A stretch of 64,000 bases of DNA from Gnetum montanum (Eukaryota; Streptophyta; Gnetopsida; Gnetales; Gnetaceae): the NCBI GenBank assembly GCA_015680685.1, contig MNCI01004635.1:1-64000 (forward strand). The letters run 5' to 3'. The notes under the pieces were generated by a model, which worked only from the letters and a program-made list of their open reading frames with translations, was not told the origin of the DNA and searched no databases. The position numbers and the translations under genes were made by a program. Shown here one piece after another: positions 62,746 to 64,000 of the stretch (position 1 is its first letter; every line of letters starts with the position of its first letter).

Positions 62746-63504
62746 ATGATGACAGGAGGAGGCGTAGGCGTAGGCGACGAAGGAACCAGGGCCAACAACA
62801 ACAACAACAGCAGCAGCGGCAGCGGCAGCGGCAGCGGCGGGAGAGAAGGAGGCCGAGAAGCTGCGGGTGGAGCGGCCCCGAGCAGGTACGAGTCGCAGAA
62901 GAGGCGCGACTGGAACACTTTCGGTCAATACCTGCGAAATCACAGGCCGCCGCTGGCGCTGAATCGGTGCAGTGGCGCGCATGTTCTGGAGTTTCTGCGG
63001 TATCTGGACCAGTTCGGGAAGACGAAGGTGCACAACCCTGCGTGCCCTTTCTTTGGGCACCCTCACCCGCCTGCGCCGTGCCCGTGCCCGCTTAAGCAGG
63101 CGTGGGGCAGCCTCGATGCACTCATCGGCCGTCTGCGCGCCGCTTACGAGGAGAACGGAGGGCAGCCCGAGTCCAACCCTTTCGGTGCCCGCGCCGTGCG
63201 GCTCTACCTCCGCGAAGTCCGCGAAATGCAGGCCAAGGCCCGCGGCATCGCTTACGAGAAGAAGAAACGCAAGCGCCCTACGCCTGCTCAGCTCCAGCTC
63301 CAGCAGCAACAGCAACAACAGCACCAGCATCAGCTCCAGCACCAGAATCCACATCTCCAGCAGCAGCAGCAGCAGCAGCAGAATAATCATAATCAGAATC
63401 ATAATCTTAATCATAATCAAGCACATCTGGTGCAGCACAACGGCCTTGGCGCGGCGGATGCAGGCCCTAGCAATCCCATGATTGCTTTGCCCGTCCACAA
63501 CTGA
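62746..63504 (+). CDS. ALOG-domain transcription factor (LSH/G1-like)
   Basis: A 252-residue protein in one intronless frame, as usual for this family. An in-frame TGA at 62737 with ATG ATG at 62746 fixes the start. Residues 1-45 are Gly/Ser/Asn-rich. The ALOG domain spans about 46-173 ([18 protein letters not shown], then a helix [16 protein letters not shown]). The zinc-ribbon insert holds His96, Cys100, His107, Cys112 and Cys114, then [17 protein letters not shown] and [17 protein letters not shown] basic nuclear signal KKKRKRP (172-178) follows, and the tail is Gln/His/Asn-rich. ALOG proteins are plant DNA-binding regulators of meristem and lateral-organ growth. It is intact and is the only clearly functional gene here; the exact paralog was not determined. 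Confidence 0.97.
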   Translation: MMTGGGVGVGDEGTRANNNNNSSSGSGSGSGGREGGREAAGGAAPSRYESQKRRDWNTFGQYLRNHRPPLALNRCSGAHVLEFLRYLDQFGKTKVHNPACPFFGHPHPPAPCPCPLKQAWGSLDALIGRLRAAYEENGGQPESNPFGARAVRLYLREVREMQAKARGIAYEKKKRKRPTPAQLQLQQQQQQQHQHQLQHQNPHLQQQQQQQQNNHNQNHNLNHNQAHLVQHNGLGAADAGPSNPMIALPVHN

Positions 63505-64000
63505 AGCCACAACTGATCGGTATCCTCTACGCAATCAGCTCTGGTTCGTTTATGACCACTTCTCTCAGTTTTACTTTGATCCTTCGTCAAGTATTACGGT
63601 ATGCATGACACATATAATTAGTCGTATATTTGCTTAAAGATGTCTAGGATAATATATGCCGAGTCGAATACTGTCTGTCTGTCTGCGAGGAATCCGAACG
63701 TGCAGAGCTTTTTGAAACGAAGCATCCTTGCAGCTGCTGGCTTCGACGCCTTCATCCTACATCCACGAGTTGAGCGCTACATATGTGGAACGACGAGGTC
63801 GTATGGAAGTCTCTTCTTTATGCTCAGTAATGCATAAGGCTTTAGGTTAATCTATGTTGCTGTTGTCTCACTTGTCTGGTTTTATGGCCTTTGGTACTGG
63901 AAACCTACAGACTCTACTGTAGTGTTGTCCATGTTCTCTCTGCCATGACCTTGCAAACGCAAAATCGCATGATCACTGCTGTTCCTTTGTTAGGATGGAA
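63505..64000 (+). other. 3' flank of the ALOG gene
   Basis: Probable 3' untranslated and flanking DNA. A 65-codon frame (63640-63837) has no recognised motif. No clear poly(A) signal seen. Confidence 0.5.

Noticed and set aside
62647-63534. 295-codon minus-strand frame across the ALOG gene
   Set aside because: It is the antisense of the ALOG coding sequence. Its Leu, Ile and Val runs are the complement of Gln/Asn codon repeats, and it has no domain of its own.
63640-63837. 65-codon frame after ALOG
   Set aside because: No motif; best read as 3' flanking sequence.

Overview
The window looks like nuclear DNA of a large, repeat-rich land-plant genome. One intact, GC-rich plant transcription-factor gene of the ALOG/LSH family (62746-63504) lies at the right end. 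Almost everything else is decayed, nested transposable-element DNA that is AT-rich and full of stop codons. The retrotransposon types, visible divergence between paired LTRs and low gene density suit a gymnosperm (conifer or cycad) best, but this is inference and other large-genome plants are possible.

Left block (1-10344). Three related Ty3/gypsy elements of Athila-like character are nested. Element A (+ strand, 3' end only, 1-2563) abuts element G (- strand, 2564-9826), which has gag, protease, reverse transcriptase, RNase H and integrase, all broken. G appears to sit in an older + strand LTR whose end survives at 9827-10344. Next come an L1-type LINE relic (-, about 10450-11560), an orphan LTR end with an initiator-tRNA-Met-like primer site (to 12012), an unrecognised multi-exon minus-strand pseudogene (about 12174-14237) and a Ty1/copia pol relic with its 3' LTR (about 15440-18196).

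Middle block (19307-44993). Element B (19307-25537) has two LTRs, a broken gag and no pol; an assembly gap (22691-22964) lies inside it. Element E (26734-44993) is an 18.3-kb Ty3/gypsy element with about 1.07-kb LTRs, an exact ATGAT target-site duplication, gag and protease relics, no visible reverse transcriptase, and tandem repeats near its 3' end. A solo LTR (D, 28696-29687 plus 35890-35894) sits in E's coding frame, and element C (29688-35884) sits in the last bases of D. C has a long gag ORF and an Athila-type post-pol ORF but no pol. Both of its outer ends are the U3 start of the LTR, in inverted orientation.

Right block (45000-60000). A LINE with AP-endonuclease, reverse transcriptase and C-terminal zinc-knuckle remnants (about 45400-48600) is followed by a hAT transposase gene of the BED/DUF659 type. 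That gene is split inside its BED zinc finger by LTR element H (about 50015-56077). H keeps gag and an ORF joining the protease-distal region directly to the integrase C-terminal tail.

A, B, C and G share gag, LTR ends, a tRNA-Asp-like primer site and a repeated AGTCATGGGGG polypurine signal. B and C therefore look like pol-less partners of a G-like family. No bacterial-type system, CRISPR array, tRNA or rRNA gene was seen.
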